Below are positions 1 through 11,415 of a DNA stretch of 64,000 nt, piece by piece (position 1 is the stretch's first letter; each line of letters starts with the position of its first letter). The position numbers and the translations under genes were made by a program. The notes under the pieces were generated by a model, which saw only the letters and a list, made by a program, of their open reading frames with translations, was not told the origin of the DNA and ran no database searches. Origin of the DNA: Cervus elaphus (Eukaryota; Chordata; Mammalia; Artiodactyla; Cervidae). The stretch is taken from the NCBI RefSeq assembly GCF_910594005.1, contig NC_057841.1:11579001-11643000 (forward strand), in the 5' to 3' direction.

Positions 1-29
1 CTGGGAATTATAGTGATAATTATCCCATC

Positions 30-100
30 CGGCAATGAGGTGGATGAAATGAGATAATAAAGATTAAGTGCTTAGAACCTGCTTCTCAGAGCTGATACCT
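30..100 (+). repeat. Possible MIR 3'-end remnant
   Basis: A short stretch reads like the tail of a MIR SINE (an ATGAGATAATA-like block followed by AAGTGCTTAGAACCTG). It is too short and diverged to be sure, and chance similarity is possible. Confidence 0.3.
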
Positions 101-590
101 GGAGCGCTTCCAGAACGGGTAAAAAGGTAACCAGATTTTGTCAATGGCACAAATGGTACACAGATCTCAGAGGTCCATCCAGGGAGCTTCCCAGCTTTGG
201 GACATCTTTGTCCTTGTAGACGAGACAACTGAATCCACCAAGAATCAGATCACAGACTTGCAGCCCCTCCAAGGGCTCTGCATTTTATCCTCTAGACTCT
301 GAAGATACTTGAGTCTTTTTAATCAGAGAAGTGTCACAATGAAATGTGCATTTTAAACAGTGTGTCAAAAACCCAGGAAGAGCAAAATTAAAAGCATTAG
401 ATCAATAAAAATAATTAGTAAGAGTTTATTGTGCACATAAAAATAGTTTTCAAACTGGGAGCTCTGAAATCCAAAACTGACATGACACTCAAGAGAAATA
501 ACATTGCAGGATGGCTTAGAAAGTGAAACTAAGGATTGTTTGGCCTTAACACTGATTCATTTTTAAAAGGGGGGTTTCTCCATACACCAG
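101..590. other. Unassigned unique-looking sequence
   Basis: No repeat family, splice-flanked exon or extended reading frame was recognised here. Composition is AT-rich. Confidence 0.5.
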
Positions 591-812
591 TGTGTGAGTG
601 CCAAGTTGCTTCAGTCATGTCCCACTCTTTGCAACTCCTGGACTATAGCCTGCCAGGCTCCTCTGTCCATGAGATTCTCCAGGCAAGAATACTGGAGGGG
701 GTCGCCATGCCCTCCTCAAGGGGATCTTCCCAACCCAGGGATCAAACCTGCGTCTCCTGTGGCTCCTGGATTGCAGGCAGATTCTTTATCGCTTCAGCCA
801 CCAGGGAAGCCA
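591..812 (-). mobile_element. Bov-tA SINE, near full length
   Basis: The plus strand shows the antisense of the ruminant tRNA-Glu/BovA SINE: the ACTCTTTGCAA block first, CCAGGCAAGAATACTGGAG in the middle, and the complement of the tRNA-like head (CCACCAGGGAAGCC) at the right. Short frames across it are SINE reads, not genes. Confidence 0.93.
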
Positions 813-1124
813 CACAGCCGGGAACTGGTCAAAAGTGATTATCTTATACCATTTTCAGTAAGAAGACTAAAGTTTCTCTTGTGATTACCAGAGGTATTTA
901 TTTATAAGAAACAAGTTAAGTTTCACTTTTGTTTATGCAGTAAACTAGATTTAGTTTTGCTTATGTGGCTTAAAAGGTTTTGTCTGCTTGGGAAATTTTG
1001 AAGCCTCCTCTCCATGTTATTTTAACAGGATCATTCTCCTAATAGTATAGATGATTGGATATAGGTAGAGATTTCAATATGTCTGGAGATAGATCCAGGT
1101 TCAAGTAAGTTACCATCTTACTTG
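813..1124. other. Unassigned AT-rich spacer
   Basis: Nothing recognisable between two SINEs. Confidence 0.5.
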
Positions 1125-1338
1125 AGGGTGGCTCCGATGGTAAAGAGTCTGCCTGCAGTGCAGGAGACTCAGGTTCAATCCCTGGGTCAGGAAGATCCTC
1201 TGGAGAAGGGAATGGCAACCCACTCTAGGATTCTTGCCTGGAGAATCCCACGGCCACAGGAGGCTGGCGGGCTACAGTCCATGGGGCTGCAAAGAGTCTG
1301 ACACAACTGAGCGACCAACACTTTCACTTTCTTTCACA
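1125..1338 (+). mobile_element. Bov-tA SINE
   Basis: Head region with TGGTAAAGAGTCTGCCTGC, B-box-like GGTTCAATCCC, then the BovA body to GACACAACTGAGCGACC and a CACTTTCACTTT tail. The first bases of the head are diverged. Confidence 0.92.
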
Positions 1339-1739
1339 AGTGTAAGTATAGCCAGATACAGGTATAGTATAAACAAGTACTGGTGTAGATGCAGATATGG
1401 GTGCAAGCGTAGACGTGGCATTTAACCAGTGAAAGAAGCTTCTTCCAAGAACCAGGCTAAGTGCTTCACATATATTATTTCAGAAACTAACATAGAGTCT
1501 TTTGGTGGCCAAGGAGTTCATATTCAGGAGCAAGGGAGGGTTTTGCCATGAGAAGTTTCAAAGAGGAATAATACTGAAACCCACCTGAGCCACAAGGGCA
1601 GCCCCAAATGAATTTTAAGCTCCCAGTGATTTTGAAACCCAGCCTGCAGGGGGCAGTAGCGGACCCAGAGCTGTTTCTGGAGAGCCACGTGGCAAGGAGC
1701 TGAGGACAAGGGGGCTGGGGCCTTGGCCACATTAATAAC
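1339..1739. other. Unassigned sequence
   Basis: No recognised repeat. A minus-strand frame of 90 codons (1487-1759) has no detectable domain or coding features and is treated as chance. Confidence 0.45.
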
Positions 1740-1890
1740 AATGTACTTTCAGGATGCAATGGGCACTATATCCATTATCTAACCGAGTGCCCCAATAAAT
1801 TTGTAGGACAGCCTCGACTATCCCCGCTTTATAGATAAGAAACCTACAGTCAGTGGGAGGCGCTTCATGAGCTCGAGCTGGAGAAGCACA
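1740..1890 (-). repeat. Possible MIR, antisense
   Basis: The plus strand contains a TATCCATTATCT block followed by TATCCCCGCTTTATAGATAAGAAACC, the order seen in antisense MIR copies. It is heavily diverged and the call is tentative. Confidence 0.4.
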
Positions 1891-2703
1891 GATTCTGGTT
1901 TTCTTTTTAGAAAAGTAATCCTGGCACAAGTAATTTGAGTATAAATTACATCTCATTCTCTTTTCTTTAAAAAGACTAGGGACAGATTGTCAGGCGACAA
2001 ACTTGAAAGCAGAGAGCTCAAACTCACCCCTCTCACAGCGGTTCAGTGCCAAACGGTAGGGGCTGGAAGTAAGCCACTGACATGACAAAGGTCAACGAGA
2101 AAGGGAGGGGAAGGCTGGAGAGAAAAAGTCTAGAATGACTCCCAGACAGCTCTTTGCAGGCTGGGGATTTGGAAGGCCCTGCAGGTTTAGTGGGGGTCAC
2201 GGTGGAGCTGATTTCAGTTCTGAATGTTTTGAGAATAAGGCATGACTGGTTATGGAAGTGCCACTTGGAGAAATTCATCTGGTGCTCAGGAGCAGGACCT
2301 GCATATCAGGCATCATGTAGCTGGTGATGCTCTACTGAGAAGCGCACTGAAAAGGGAGTGATGGGAAGCACGTTGATTCGTGACTCCACAGCTGTGCCAC
2401 CTCCTCCTAGAAGCACTCCGTGATGACACAGCTCAGCAGGAATGGACCTGCTCATGGAGGGAAAGATCACCAGGTACACAAGCATCAGATAATATAATGC
2501 CATCACAAGGTCTTGCAAGGTATCAGGATAGACAGCTTCACGCAATTCCCTGACACCAGATACTTGAGACTCACACCTAGGGCACGAAGTTGTTCCCTGA
2601 AAGAAAGGCTTAAAGCCTCAAGAACAAAAGAGGTGGCTCTGCCACAGCTATGAAGCCTTCCTGGAGGGCACTCGTGTGACCAGAGTAGCTAAATTCAGTA
2701 AAT
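1891..2703. other. Unassigned sequence
   Basis: No repeat or gene recognised. Short minus-strand frames of about 80 codons lack any family signature. Confidence 0.45.
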
Positions 2704-2716
2704 AAGAAAGAACCAC

Positions 2717-2953
2717 TGGGCTTCCCAGGTGTCACCAGTGGTTAAAAAAACAAGCAAAAAACCCACCTTCCAATGTAGGAGATCTGGGAGACCCAGGTTC
2801 GATCCCTGGATCAGGAAGATCCCCAGAGGAGGGCATGGCAACCCACTCCAGTATTCTTGCCTGGAGAGTCCCCGTGGACAGAAGAGCCTGGCGGGCTATC
2901 GTCCACGGGGTCAGAGAGAGTCGGACACGACTGAAGTGACTTAGCACACACTC
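2717..2953 (+). mobile_element. Bov-tA SINE with perfect 13-bp TSD
   Basis: Starts GGGCTTCCCAGGTG and runs to GACTTAGCACACACTC. AAGAAAGAACCAC occurs at 2704-2716 and again at 2954-2966, a perfect target-site duplication fixing both ends. An A-rich stretch near 2745-2760 expands the head region relative to other copies. Confidence 0.95.
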
Positions 2954-3194
2954 AAGAAAGAACCACCTTGAATGAGATGTGGCTCTCTCTCCATGTCATC
3001 TTCAGGAAAAAAAGCATCAGCAAAGAAAGCTTTTAAAGAAAGGATCTCAAAAGTATTATGCAGCATTTTGTTGTCCTCTCCTCCACATGATCAGAATAAT
3101 ACACTATACTAAGACACAGCTTGAGACTTCATTTGGCCTTATTCTAAAGATACAGTATCTGCGGCCTGAATAGCCTGCCTTTAAAAATCATTTG

Positions 3195-3401
3195 GGTCTT
3201 CCCTGATGGCTCAGACAATGAAGAATCAGCCTGCAATGTAGGAAACTCAAGCTCAATCCCTGAATCAGGAAAATCCCCTGGAGAAGGGAATGGCAACCCA
3301 CTCCAGTATTTCTGCCTGGAGAATCCCACGGACAGAGGAGCCTGGCGGGCTACAGTCCATGGAATTGCAAAGAGTCAGACATGACTGAGCTACTAACACA
3401 C
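3195..3401 (+). mobile_element. Bov-tA SINE with short TSD
   Basis: Complete head and BovA body. AAAAATCA precedes it at 3183-3190 and follows at 3402-3409, consistent with a short target duplication. The B box is mutated (CTCAATCCC). Confidence 0.92.
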
Positions 3402-3409
3402 AAAAATCA

Positions 3410-4080
3410 CTAAATAAAAAATATTCTAGACCCTTCACTATAAAGTCTGTTAAACTAAGACAAACTGTGTTCAAATGAGAACAGCGGTTGATGACCACTT
3501 TTATTTAAGAAGTTAACATTTTTCCCCCTTCGAGTTTAAAATACTCGGAAAACAAAATCAGCATGCTGTCCATAAGAGAACAGGGCCCTCCTGGTGCAGA
3601 GTGTATCAAGGATTTCTAAGGGAAGATTATTACTCTGTTTTGGATCCTTAATTCAAAGCATGTCTAAATGCTTTGAGGCTTACAGGCAGATTTTCATGAT
3701 TATGTGGAGAACTGCATATAAAAGATAAAAAATGTGAAATAAACAAAACCACCTCTGTGAGCAAAGAGCAACACACACAGCCCTCAGGAAGATAGTCAGG
3801 AAAAACAGAGGATGACAGATAAATGGCCTCAAGTCTAGTGGAAAGAAAAATGGTTTTCATTCCCCCTGCTATGCAACTCCCAACTCCATTTCAGCCAGTC
3901 ATTATTAAAGCCATTCAGAATTTAACTTAATTTTTTAAAAATTTATTAACTATCTTTTCAATGTGTTTCCCTAAGATTTTGTATCTACCATTATGATAGT
4001 ATATTGAAAGCTAAGAGGGATTATTTTTAATAACATCATTCTATATTCTATTAACAACTGTTTCTATTTTTTTTTCGATG
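3410..4080. other. Unassigned AT-rich sequence
   Basis: No recognisable repeat or gene. Confidence 0.45.
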
Positions 4081-4084
4081 AACC

Positions 4085-4600
4085 AGTGTAAGTTTATTTT
4101 TTAACTTTTAATGTTATATTGGAATATAGCCAATTAACAACGCTGTGATAGTTTCAGGGGCACAGTGAAGGGACTCAGTCACACGTGTACATGTGTCCAT
4201 TCTCCCCCAAACCCCCCTCCCATCCAGGCTGCCCCATAACACAAGCAGAGTGCCCGGTGCTCTAGAGTAGGTCCTTGTTGGCGATCCATTTCTAACGCAG
4301 CATCCCAAACTCTCTAACTGTCCCTTCCCCCCACATCCTTCCCCCAGCAACCATAAGTTTGTTCTCTAAGTCTGTGAGTCTTTTTCTGTTTTGTAAGTTC
4401 ATTTGCATCATTTATTTTTAGACTCCACATATAAGCAATGTCATACAATATATTTCCTCTGTTAGGCTTACTTCAGTCAGTGTGATATCTCCTGTTTCAT
4501 CCATGGTGCTGCAAATGACATTATTTCATTCTTTTGAATGGGTAATATTCCATTGCATCTGTGTACCACATCTTCATCCATTCCTCTGTCGATTATATAC
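4085..4600 (-). mobile_element. L1 3' end, antisense
   Basis: The plus strand is the complement of an artiodactyl L1 3' region. It begins with the T-rich tail complement, then GGAATATAGCCAATTAACAA, the ACTCAGTCACACGTGTAC block, the CCATAAGTTTGTTCTCTAAG block and the complement of the ORF2 C-terminal coding part (AATATTCCATTGCA near 4550). It is 5'-truncated, diverged and non-coding. Confidence 0.82.
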
Positions 4601-5668
4601 TATATACTTCTCTATGCAATGCCCATTCCTAAATATGCACCTACATATATAAGCAAACACATACACAATATTTTATGTTTTGCCTAATCCTTTCTGGCTG
4701 AATCTTTCAAAGCTGATAGAAATATAACTTGAGAGTCTCACTAAGAGTAATACTGGTTCTAGTCCATATATCTTGCCCTAAATAATTCAGTAATATTAGA
4801 AAGATACCTTTAAATGATAGGGATATTTTTGGCATAGAAAAAAATGTAGAACACAACCAGTATACAAATGTTCTTTGGTCAAGTAACTTCATCTATTCTC
4901 CTGGACAGTATAGTTGGCATAATGAAATTTTACAAATTAAAATTTTAAGAGACTCACAGCCCAATCCACAAATCTAGCATTTACTCAAGATGTAGCTCAA
5001 TTCCAGAAACTTTTTCTTTTTTTCCTCTGTTCTATAGCTCTCTGAAACAATGTATCATCCTAGAAGTTGACTGTTTTCTTTTTTTACCAAAAAGTGGCTG
5101 TGATTTCTTCAGATTTCCATATTTGGGTTGGTTATTTATCTAGCATCCACTAAGTTTTTAGGAAAAAGTACTTTTTTTTCCTTCAGAGCTAGATCAGTAT
5201 GGAAAAAAATCTAAATTTGTGATTATATGAATACCAACCTCAGTGCAATTCCTCTAGTTCTAGTTGTTTGGTCTTAGAAGAACATTTAAATAAAAAGTGA
5301 AGTTATATATGCCCATCAGTCTGAGTCCTTAAGGGAGCTGTGGACCTTACAACCAGGTTGCCTCATAAATGTTCATGCAGTTCAACAAACCAACAGATAC
5401 AAGTGAATAATACAAACGTTAAGAAATAACAATGTCATTTGATGGTGATACATGCCAGGAAATAATCTTTAAACACACACAAAGATGATGCTGACAAAAA
5501 GTTTTTAATGTTTATTCTACAGTAATAAATTTTAAAGTATTTAACAGCTCATGAAACCAGAAAGTTCAACAAAAGTATATTCATTTGCAAGTACATATAC
5601 ATATATAACTATTTAAAGTCCATATTTATATAGCTAAGCATATGTTTAAATAATTGAGTATACATAAG

Positions 5669-5669
<1 letters not shown>
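4601..5669. other. Unassigned AT-rich sequence
   Basis: No repeat family or gene recognised in about 1 kb. Runs of A and T are frequent. Confidence 0.45.

Positions 5670-5746
<77 letters not shown>
5670..5746. repeat. Compound (TG)n(TA)n microsatellite
   Basis: About 15 TG units (from ~5678) pass directly into about 19 TA units ending at 5745. Uninterrupted dinucleotide runs of this length are usually polymorphic. Confidence 0.97.
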
Positions 5747-5747
<1 letters not shown>

Positions 5748-5885
5748 TTCAACCTTTAGTTATAATTTTTAGGAATTTTGTAAACAAAATAGAGAAAAAA
5801 GTAGGTTTGAGACCTGGTTAAAATTAAATTATAGTTCCCATGAGAATTCCACCTCTAACGCCTCTTTTGATTCTTTCTTGTCTTT

Positions 5886-6462
5886 TTCTGGGCAGACCGC
5901 TTTAACAGAATGCAACGGACTAAGTGGCTTAAACAGCACACATTTACCTTTCACAGTTGTGAGGCTAGGAAGTCCAAGATCAAGGTGCCAGCACATTCAG
6001 TCTCTGGTCTGCGGATGGTCACTCTTACTCTGTGTCCTCCACGGCACAGAGAGTGATCTCTCTTTTCCTCTTCTCATAAAGCCACTAATCCCATCATGAG
6101 GGCCTCACCCTCATGACCACATCAAACCCTAGTATCCTCCCAATGGCCCCACCTCCAAATAGCACCACATTGAAGATTAAGGCTTCAATATATGAATTTA
6201 GGGGCTTCCCAGGTGGTGATAGTAGTAAAGAACCTGCTTGCCAATGCAGGAGACATAAGAGACACAGGTTTGATCCCTGGGTCTAGAAGATCTCCTGGAG
6301 GAGGAAATGGCAACCCACTCTGGTGTTCTTGCCTGGAGAATCCTCTGGATAGAGGAGCCTGGCAGGCTACGGTCCACAGGGTTGCAAAGTACCAGATATG
6401 ACTGAAGCAACTAAGCATGAGCATGTATGAATTTACAGGGGGATACGATTCTGTCCACAGCA
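5886..6462 (-). mobile_element. MLT1-type MaLR LTR, split by a SINE
   Basis: The plus strand reads as the complement of an MLT1-like LTR: AGTGGCTTAAACAGCACA, the AGTCCAAGATCAAGGTGCC block, GAGGGCCTCACCCTCATGAC, CCCCACCTCCAAATA, then TATGAATTTA and a CCACAGCA end (5'-TG of the LTR). A Bov-tA interrupts it at 6201-6425. This is an ancient non-coding retroviral-type LTR with no internal genes. Confidence 0.75.
6201..6425 (+). mobile_element. Bov-tA SINE inserted in an MLT1 LTR, 10-bp TSD
   Basis: Full SINE from GGGGCTTCCCAGG to GCAACTAAGCATGAGC. TATGAATTTA, part of the LTR, stands on both sides (6191-6200 and 6426-6435), so the insertion postdates the LTR. Confidence 0.95.
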
Positions 6463-6650
6463 CTTCTTATCTCTTCACCCATCACTTCTTTTATCTTCAA
6501 AAGAAAATTATACATGGGCTGTGAAAACCATGGGTGCTAGAGATGCAGACACATAAGTCCAATGATGCACCAGATAGTGTATTAGGCAGAAAGGTAGAAG
6601 ATTCTGAGGGTGAAAGACATCATGAATTAATAGCAATTAATTTTATTGAA

Positions 6651-6778
6651 TTGCTAATGGCAACCCACTCCAGTATTCTTGCCTGGAAAATCCCATGGAC
6701 TGAGGACCCTGGTAGACTACAGTTCATGGGGTTGCAAAGAGTTGGACACGACTAAGTGACTTCACTTCACTTCACTTC
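6651..6778 (+). mobile_element. 5'-truncated Bov-tA with perfect 12-bp TSD
   Basis: Only the BovA body and tail are present; the tRNA-like head is missing. It starts near AATGGCAACCCACTCC and ends in a tandem CACTT tail. AATTTTATTGAA occurs at 6639-6650 and 6779-6790, so the truncation happened at insertion and not by later deletion. Confidence 0.95.
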
Positions 6779-6945
6779 AATTTTATTGAAAAATGTGGTT
6801 TTATATCTAGTTAAAATTGGTTTTACAATACAAATGCTGCTACATGCCTTTTATATGTTCTATATTAAATTTGTTCAACTGCATACATGAACTGTATTAA
6901 AAGGCATGTACGAAATGAACACTCCAGGTAGCAGCTTACAAGCAC

Positions 6946-7150
6946 TGTCTCCAGAGCCAGATGGGTTAGGTTTGAACACCTGTTCTGCCACTTACTAGCT
7001 GACTTTGGGCAAGTTAACTGACCTGTCTGTGCAACAATTTTCTCATCTGTAAAAGAGGAATAACAATAGTATCCACCTCATGCAATGGTTGTAAAGATTA
7101 AATGAGCTAATTTATATAAAGCATCAATATGCATATTATACAAAGAACAT
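6946..7150 (+). mobile_element. MIR SINE
   Basis: Classic MIR core order: TTCTGCCACTTACTAGCTGACTTTGGGCAAGTTA, then TTTTCTCATCTGTAAAA and a TAAATGAGCTAATTTATATAAAGC 3' segment. An ancient mammalian repeat with an inactive, mutated Pol III head. Confidence 0.9.
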
Positions 7151-7180
7151 TTCTGATAGATAGTTAATACTGAATGCTTG

Positions 7181-7306
7181 TTATTATTAGCAATAAGTGA
7201 AAAGATTGCTAAATATGAAGATGACACCCAAAAATATGCTCTCAGAGGAAATTCAATTATAAATAAGACTGGAAATAAATATGGAATTCAATACCAAGTC
7301 ATGGAA
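7181..7306 (+). repeat. Local duplication, copy A
   Basis: This segment recurs in direct orientation at 8152-8267. Over about 107 aligned bases I count 8 differences, with no gaps. It matches no repeat family I recognise. Confidence 0.85.
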
Positions 7307-7924
7307 AACTAACCCTAAAAATGCAGGGAGCTTCTGAATTGGTTAAATCGCATGTCACTGTGTACCAAGGGTAAACATTTACGAGGATAACCAGAACAGC
7401 CATCAAATCAAATGAAGATACTTTAGGTTCACTGCTGAATCTACAAGAACTCAACCAACATCTGCTAAATACATAAATGGAGAAATGTAAGCACCAACTG
7501 AATCACTTATGCATGAGGAACATTCAACATAAATGAGGGCAATGAAGTGAGCCAGTCAGGGTTTCAGGGAAACACACCAGACATCTGGTCAACAACAAGA
7601 AAGGAACTGTTATGGTCTGCTCGTTTCTGAAGACTGCACATTAGCATTAATGAGAGTAAGAAACACAAATGCTGGCTAAACATGTCTAGGAATTTAACAC
7701 CTAAATGCCTTGAACTCACCTACACAGAACTACCTAGAAGCCAGCTGTCAAAGACATCATGAGAAGTCTAGTGAAAAAAAAGCAATAATTAACCACTCAC
7801 TCCAAAAATACAGACAAGAGAGCCGATACAGATAGACCCATTGCCTGTTCAGCCACTGAAATCACTTCTTTTAGAAACACCACAGGATTTACCGCAGAAT
7901 AAAATAAAAAGTGGAAGTGTTATT
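7307..7924. other. Unassigned sequence between the duplication copies
   Basis: No recognisable repeat or gene. Confidence 0.45.
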
Positions 7925-8125
7925 CACTCACTCACATCCGACTCTTTGCAACCCCATGGTCTATATAGCCTGCCAGACTCCTCTGTCCATGGGATTCTCC
8001 AGGCAAGAATAGTGGAGTGGGTAGCCATTCCCTTCTCCAGGGGATCTTCTCAATCCAAGGATTGAACCCTCATCTCCTGAACTGCAGGCAGATTCTTTAT
8101 GATCTGAACCACCCGGGAAGCTGGA
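7925..8125 (-). mobile_element. Bov-tA SINE
   Basis: Antisense SINE from CACTCACATCCGACTCTTTGC to the head complement AACCACCCGGGAAGC. It lies just upstream of copy B of the local duplication. Confidence 0.93.
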
Positions 8126-8151
8126 GTCCTCCAAAATAAGAGATTTTATTG

Positions 8152-8267
8152 TTATTATTAGCAATAAATGAAAAGATTGCTAAATATGAACAGGACACCC
8201 AAAAATACACTATCAGAGGAATTTCAATTATAAATAAGGCTGGAAATAAATATGGAATTCAATACCA
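8152..8267 (+). repeat. Local duplication, copy B
   Basis: Second copy of the segment at 7181-7306, beginning TTATTATTAGCAATAAATG and ending AATTCAATACCA. Similarity stops sharply at both ends. Confidence 0.85.
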
Positions 8268-8817
8268 TTAGCCCAAAAGGTATTAGCAAAGGTATTAGCC
8301 CAAAAGTTGGGCCTATAAGGGAGCTCTATAGAAAGACAGCTTTGCTTTATTAAGAACCAGCTCTTTCTTTGTTGCAAATCACAATCTATGACTTGTAGCC
8401 ACAGGTCTGGCTGACAGAGTCTTTTGTCACAGTGTGACTTTAATGTATAAATAGCTAAAATTTCCAAATCTACAAGCTGCTTGAGAATGTCATGAAAGTC
8501 CCAATAGGCTTTTAAAGTTCTATTTCTAGAGTAGTTAAGCAACAGAAAGTTTAGTAAGCATTTCTGTGCTGCCCTGTACTTTGGGCTATTTCAAAGCTTG
8601 GTAGATAGCCATATTTCTCTACATGTTAATATTTCCAAGTTTTCATGTTCATGTATTGTCAGTGTGCTAAATAATGTGATAAAATGCTTTAAAATCCCCT
8701 GTTTCTTGTCTTGGGACAACTGCTTAATTCCCAAAGACAGACACAAGTATTATTGAGCAGGTGAGCCAAGGAATGAATGGGGGTTGAAAAGAGGAGATAC
8801 TGAAAGCTGATAATTTA
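8268..8817. other. Unassigned sequence
   Basis: No recognised repeat. A 104-codon minus-strand frame (8228-8542) spans the end of copy B and has no identifiable domain. Confidence 0.45.
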
Positions 8818-9196
8818 TGTTGTTGTTGCTCAGTCATTGCCACCTCACGGACTGCATCACATCAGGCTTTCTCATCCTTCACAATCTCCCGGAGTTTGCT
8901 CAAACTCATGTCCATTGAGTCTGTGATACCATCCAACCATCTCATCCTCTGTCAACCCCTTCTCCTCTTGCCCTCAATCTTTCCCAGCACCAGGGTCTTC
9001 TCCAATGAGTCAGCTCTTCACATCAGGTGGCCAAAGTATTAGAGCTTCAGCTTCAGCATCAGTCCCTCCAATGAATATTCAGGGTTGATTTCCTTGAGGA
9101 TTGACTGGTTGGATCTCCTTGCAGTCAAAGGGACTCTCAAGAGTTTTCTCCAGCACCGCAATCCAAAAGCATCAATTCTTTGGCACTCAGCCTTCT
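8818..9196 (-). mobile_element. BovB LINE 3' end
   Basis: The plus strand begins TTGTTGTTGCTCAG (complement of the 3' tail) and continues with the antisense of the BovB ORF2 C-terminus: CATCCAACCATCTCATCCTC, CATCAGGTGGCCAAAGTATT and GGATCTCCTTGCAGTC. It is a 5'-truncated, non-functional fragment. Confidence 0.93.
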
Positions 9197-10580
9197 TTAT
9201 TAAATCTAACATATTATGATCATTCCCTTAGCAGTAAAGAATTGTCAGAAACACGATGTGATTTGAACTCATTAGGTCTCTACTAACACTATTTTAAGTC
9301 TTAAAGCATGTAATCCTTCATTTCTTTGACCATTGTGTCCAACAGCAGCACAGTGCAACACAAAAAATAGTCTAAACAAAAACGAGACTTTGATATTTAC
9401 ACAGACTCGGCTGGCTCATTAAAAATAAAGTGATTAAACAATAAAAGGCAAGTCACTAATACTTACAGAATACCTACTGAATCTGAACTTCTCATTACAG
9501 AGCTAGAATAAATGTACTTGGAAGAATCACCCTTGAAGGTTCTGAGGAGCAGCTTGGTTGTGAAATGCTAGTACAGGCAGCCCTGAGAGGGAAGTTAAGG
9601 AAGAAAAGATCTGAGCAGATTTAAAACTGTTTGGAAAGAGTAAGTAGAGGAGAGGCAACGAGAAAGGAGATAAAGGGGTAAACTTTGCAAACAAGTTCTC
9701 TCTGGGGACAGGGTGACACAGAGATAGACACAGAAGACCTACTCAACTGAGAGAGGAGAAATCAGCGTCTGCACTGGAGCAGAGGCGTGAAGGGAGAGTG
9801 GAGATACAATTCAATCCAGAGACTGAGAGGCAGAAAGTTAATGTTTCTAGGCTTTTCTCAAAGCCAACCTGTCTCCTAAGTGTGAGGGAGGAAGCCATGA
9901 GGTTGGATATTCAATGCAAATACAGAAAGCTTGAAGTAGCTGATTGCTTTGTAAATTAAGCACTAAGTGTTCTTCGTTCTGAAAAGGTAAGTGACGAAAC
10001 TTCTCGTTAGTATTTCATCCGTGCCTTAAACTATTACAACTACCATCCATTCAAACATGAACTCTAGGATTGATGAATTAGGCTGGGCAATTAGAACAGC
10101 TAAAAAGCCATACTGAAAAAAATTTATCAAGTTTTCACCAAGGCAGGGTTGGCTGTGACAGCCTTTGTAAGTTGTGGGTGTCAGATCACCTGTGATTACC
10201 ATCCTCTATAATTAATCATTACGATTTCCACATCACAGCTTATTTTCAAGTCATTCATTCTAGGGGAGGATGAAGAATTATTCTCTTGCTATAAACAACC
10301 TATTTCTAATGAACTGACCCAGCTCTTTCATTCGTTTTTGGAGGCTCTGGCAAAAGATGCCTTTTCTCAGCTTCCCAGCTTCCAGAACCTGCCCACATTC
10401 CTAGGTCCATGTTCACCTACCTGCATGTTCAAAGTCAGGAACATTGCATCTCATCTTCCTTAGTCATCTCTCTCTGCTCTGATGAGATTTCCACAGTTGG
10501 ACTGAGCTCACCGTGGTAATGCAAGAAAACCTTCTCCCATCACATAATCATACCTGCAAAGTAGTTTTTGCTATGCAGTC
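9197..10580. other. Unassigned sequence, ~1.4 kb
   Basis: The longest stretch in the first 15 kb in which I recognise no repeat. No coding exon could be supported. Confidence 0.45.
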
Positions 10581-10590
10581 TAACATTTTT

Positions 10591-10799
10591 GGGCTTCCCT
10601 AGTAGCTCACTGCTAAAGAATGTGTCTGCAATGCAGGAGATGCAGGTTCCATCCCTGGGTCAGGAAGTACCCTGGAGAAGGAAATGGCGACCCATCCCAG
10701 TATTCTTGCCTGGGAAACACCAGGGACAGAGGCATCTGGCGGGCTTCAGTCCATGGGGTTGAAAAAGATTCAGACATGACTTAGCAACTAAACAACAAC
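10591..10799 (+). mobile_element. Bov-tA SINE with near-perfect TSD
   Basis: GGGCTTCCCTAGTAGC head to TTAGCAACTAAACAACAAC tail. TAACATTTTT at 10581-10590 and TAACATATTT at 10800-10809 form a 9/10 target duplication. Confidence 0.94.
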
Positions 10800-10809
10800 T
10801 AACATATTT

Positions 10810-11415
10810 AGAGGTTCTGGGGGTTAAGATATGGACAAATCTGGGGGAAGGAAGCATTACTCTGTCCACCACACATTTATCATTTCTTCTCATTTATAAG
10901 TACTTTTCAGTGTGCTTTTCAAGAAATATTTACCTAATCCAAGTTTGCAAAGATTTTAATCTTGTTTTCTAATAGATGTTTTGTAGTTTTAACATGTATG
11001 CTTAGATCTACATCTATTTCAAGTTAAATCTCATCTGTGGTATGAGGTATGTGTTGATGTTTATTTGTCTGATGTATAATTAGCTGTTATAACATCATTT
11101 ATAAAAATGATTATAATTTCCTACCGGAATTACCTTGGCAACTTTGTCAAAATTTATTGACCATATTTGCCTGGGTATATTTCTATATTCTCCACTCTCT
11201 TCTAGTGATGTGTGTCTACCTTTTTGTTAATTATACTGTCTTGATTACGGTCACTTTTCAGTAAGTCTTGAAACTTCTAGAACTTTCTCTGGAAATGTGG
11301 CTTAAATATTAAAATCTTTGTCAATTAAAAATTAATGACAGAATTCATTAGGTAATATAATAATGAATTGCTATAAATTTGGTATACTTTTATCTCTACT
11401 TATACAAAAACTGCC
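10810..11415. other. Unassigned AT-rich sequence, possibly old L1
   Basis: The composition and phrases such as TTTTCTAATAGATGTTTTGTAGTTTT and TTGGCAACTTTGTCAAAATT are reminiscent of antisense L1 coding sequence, but I cannot place it firmly. Confidence 0.35.
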
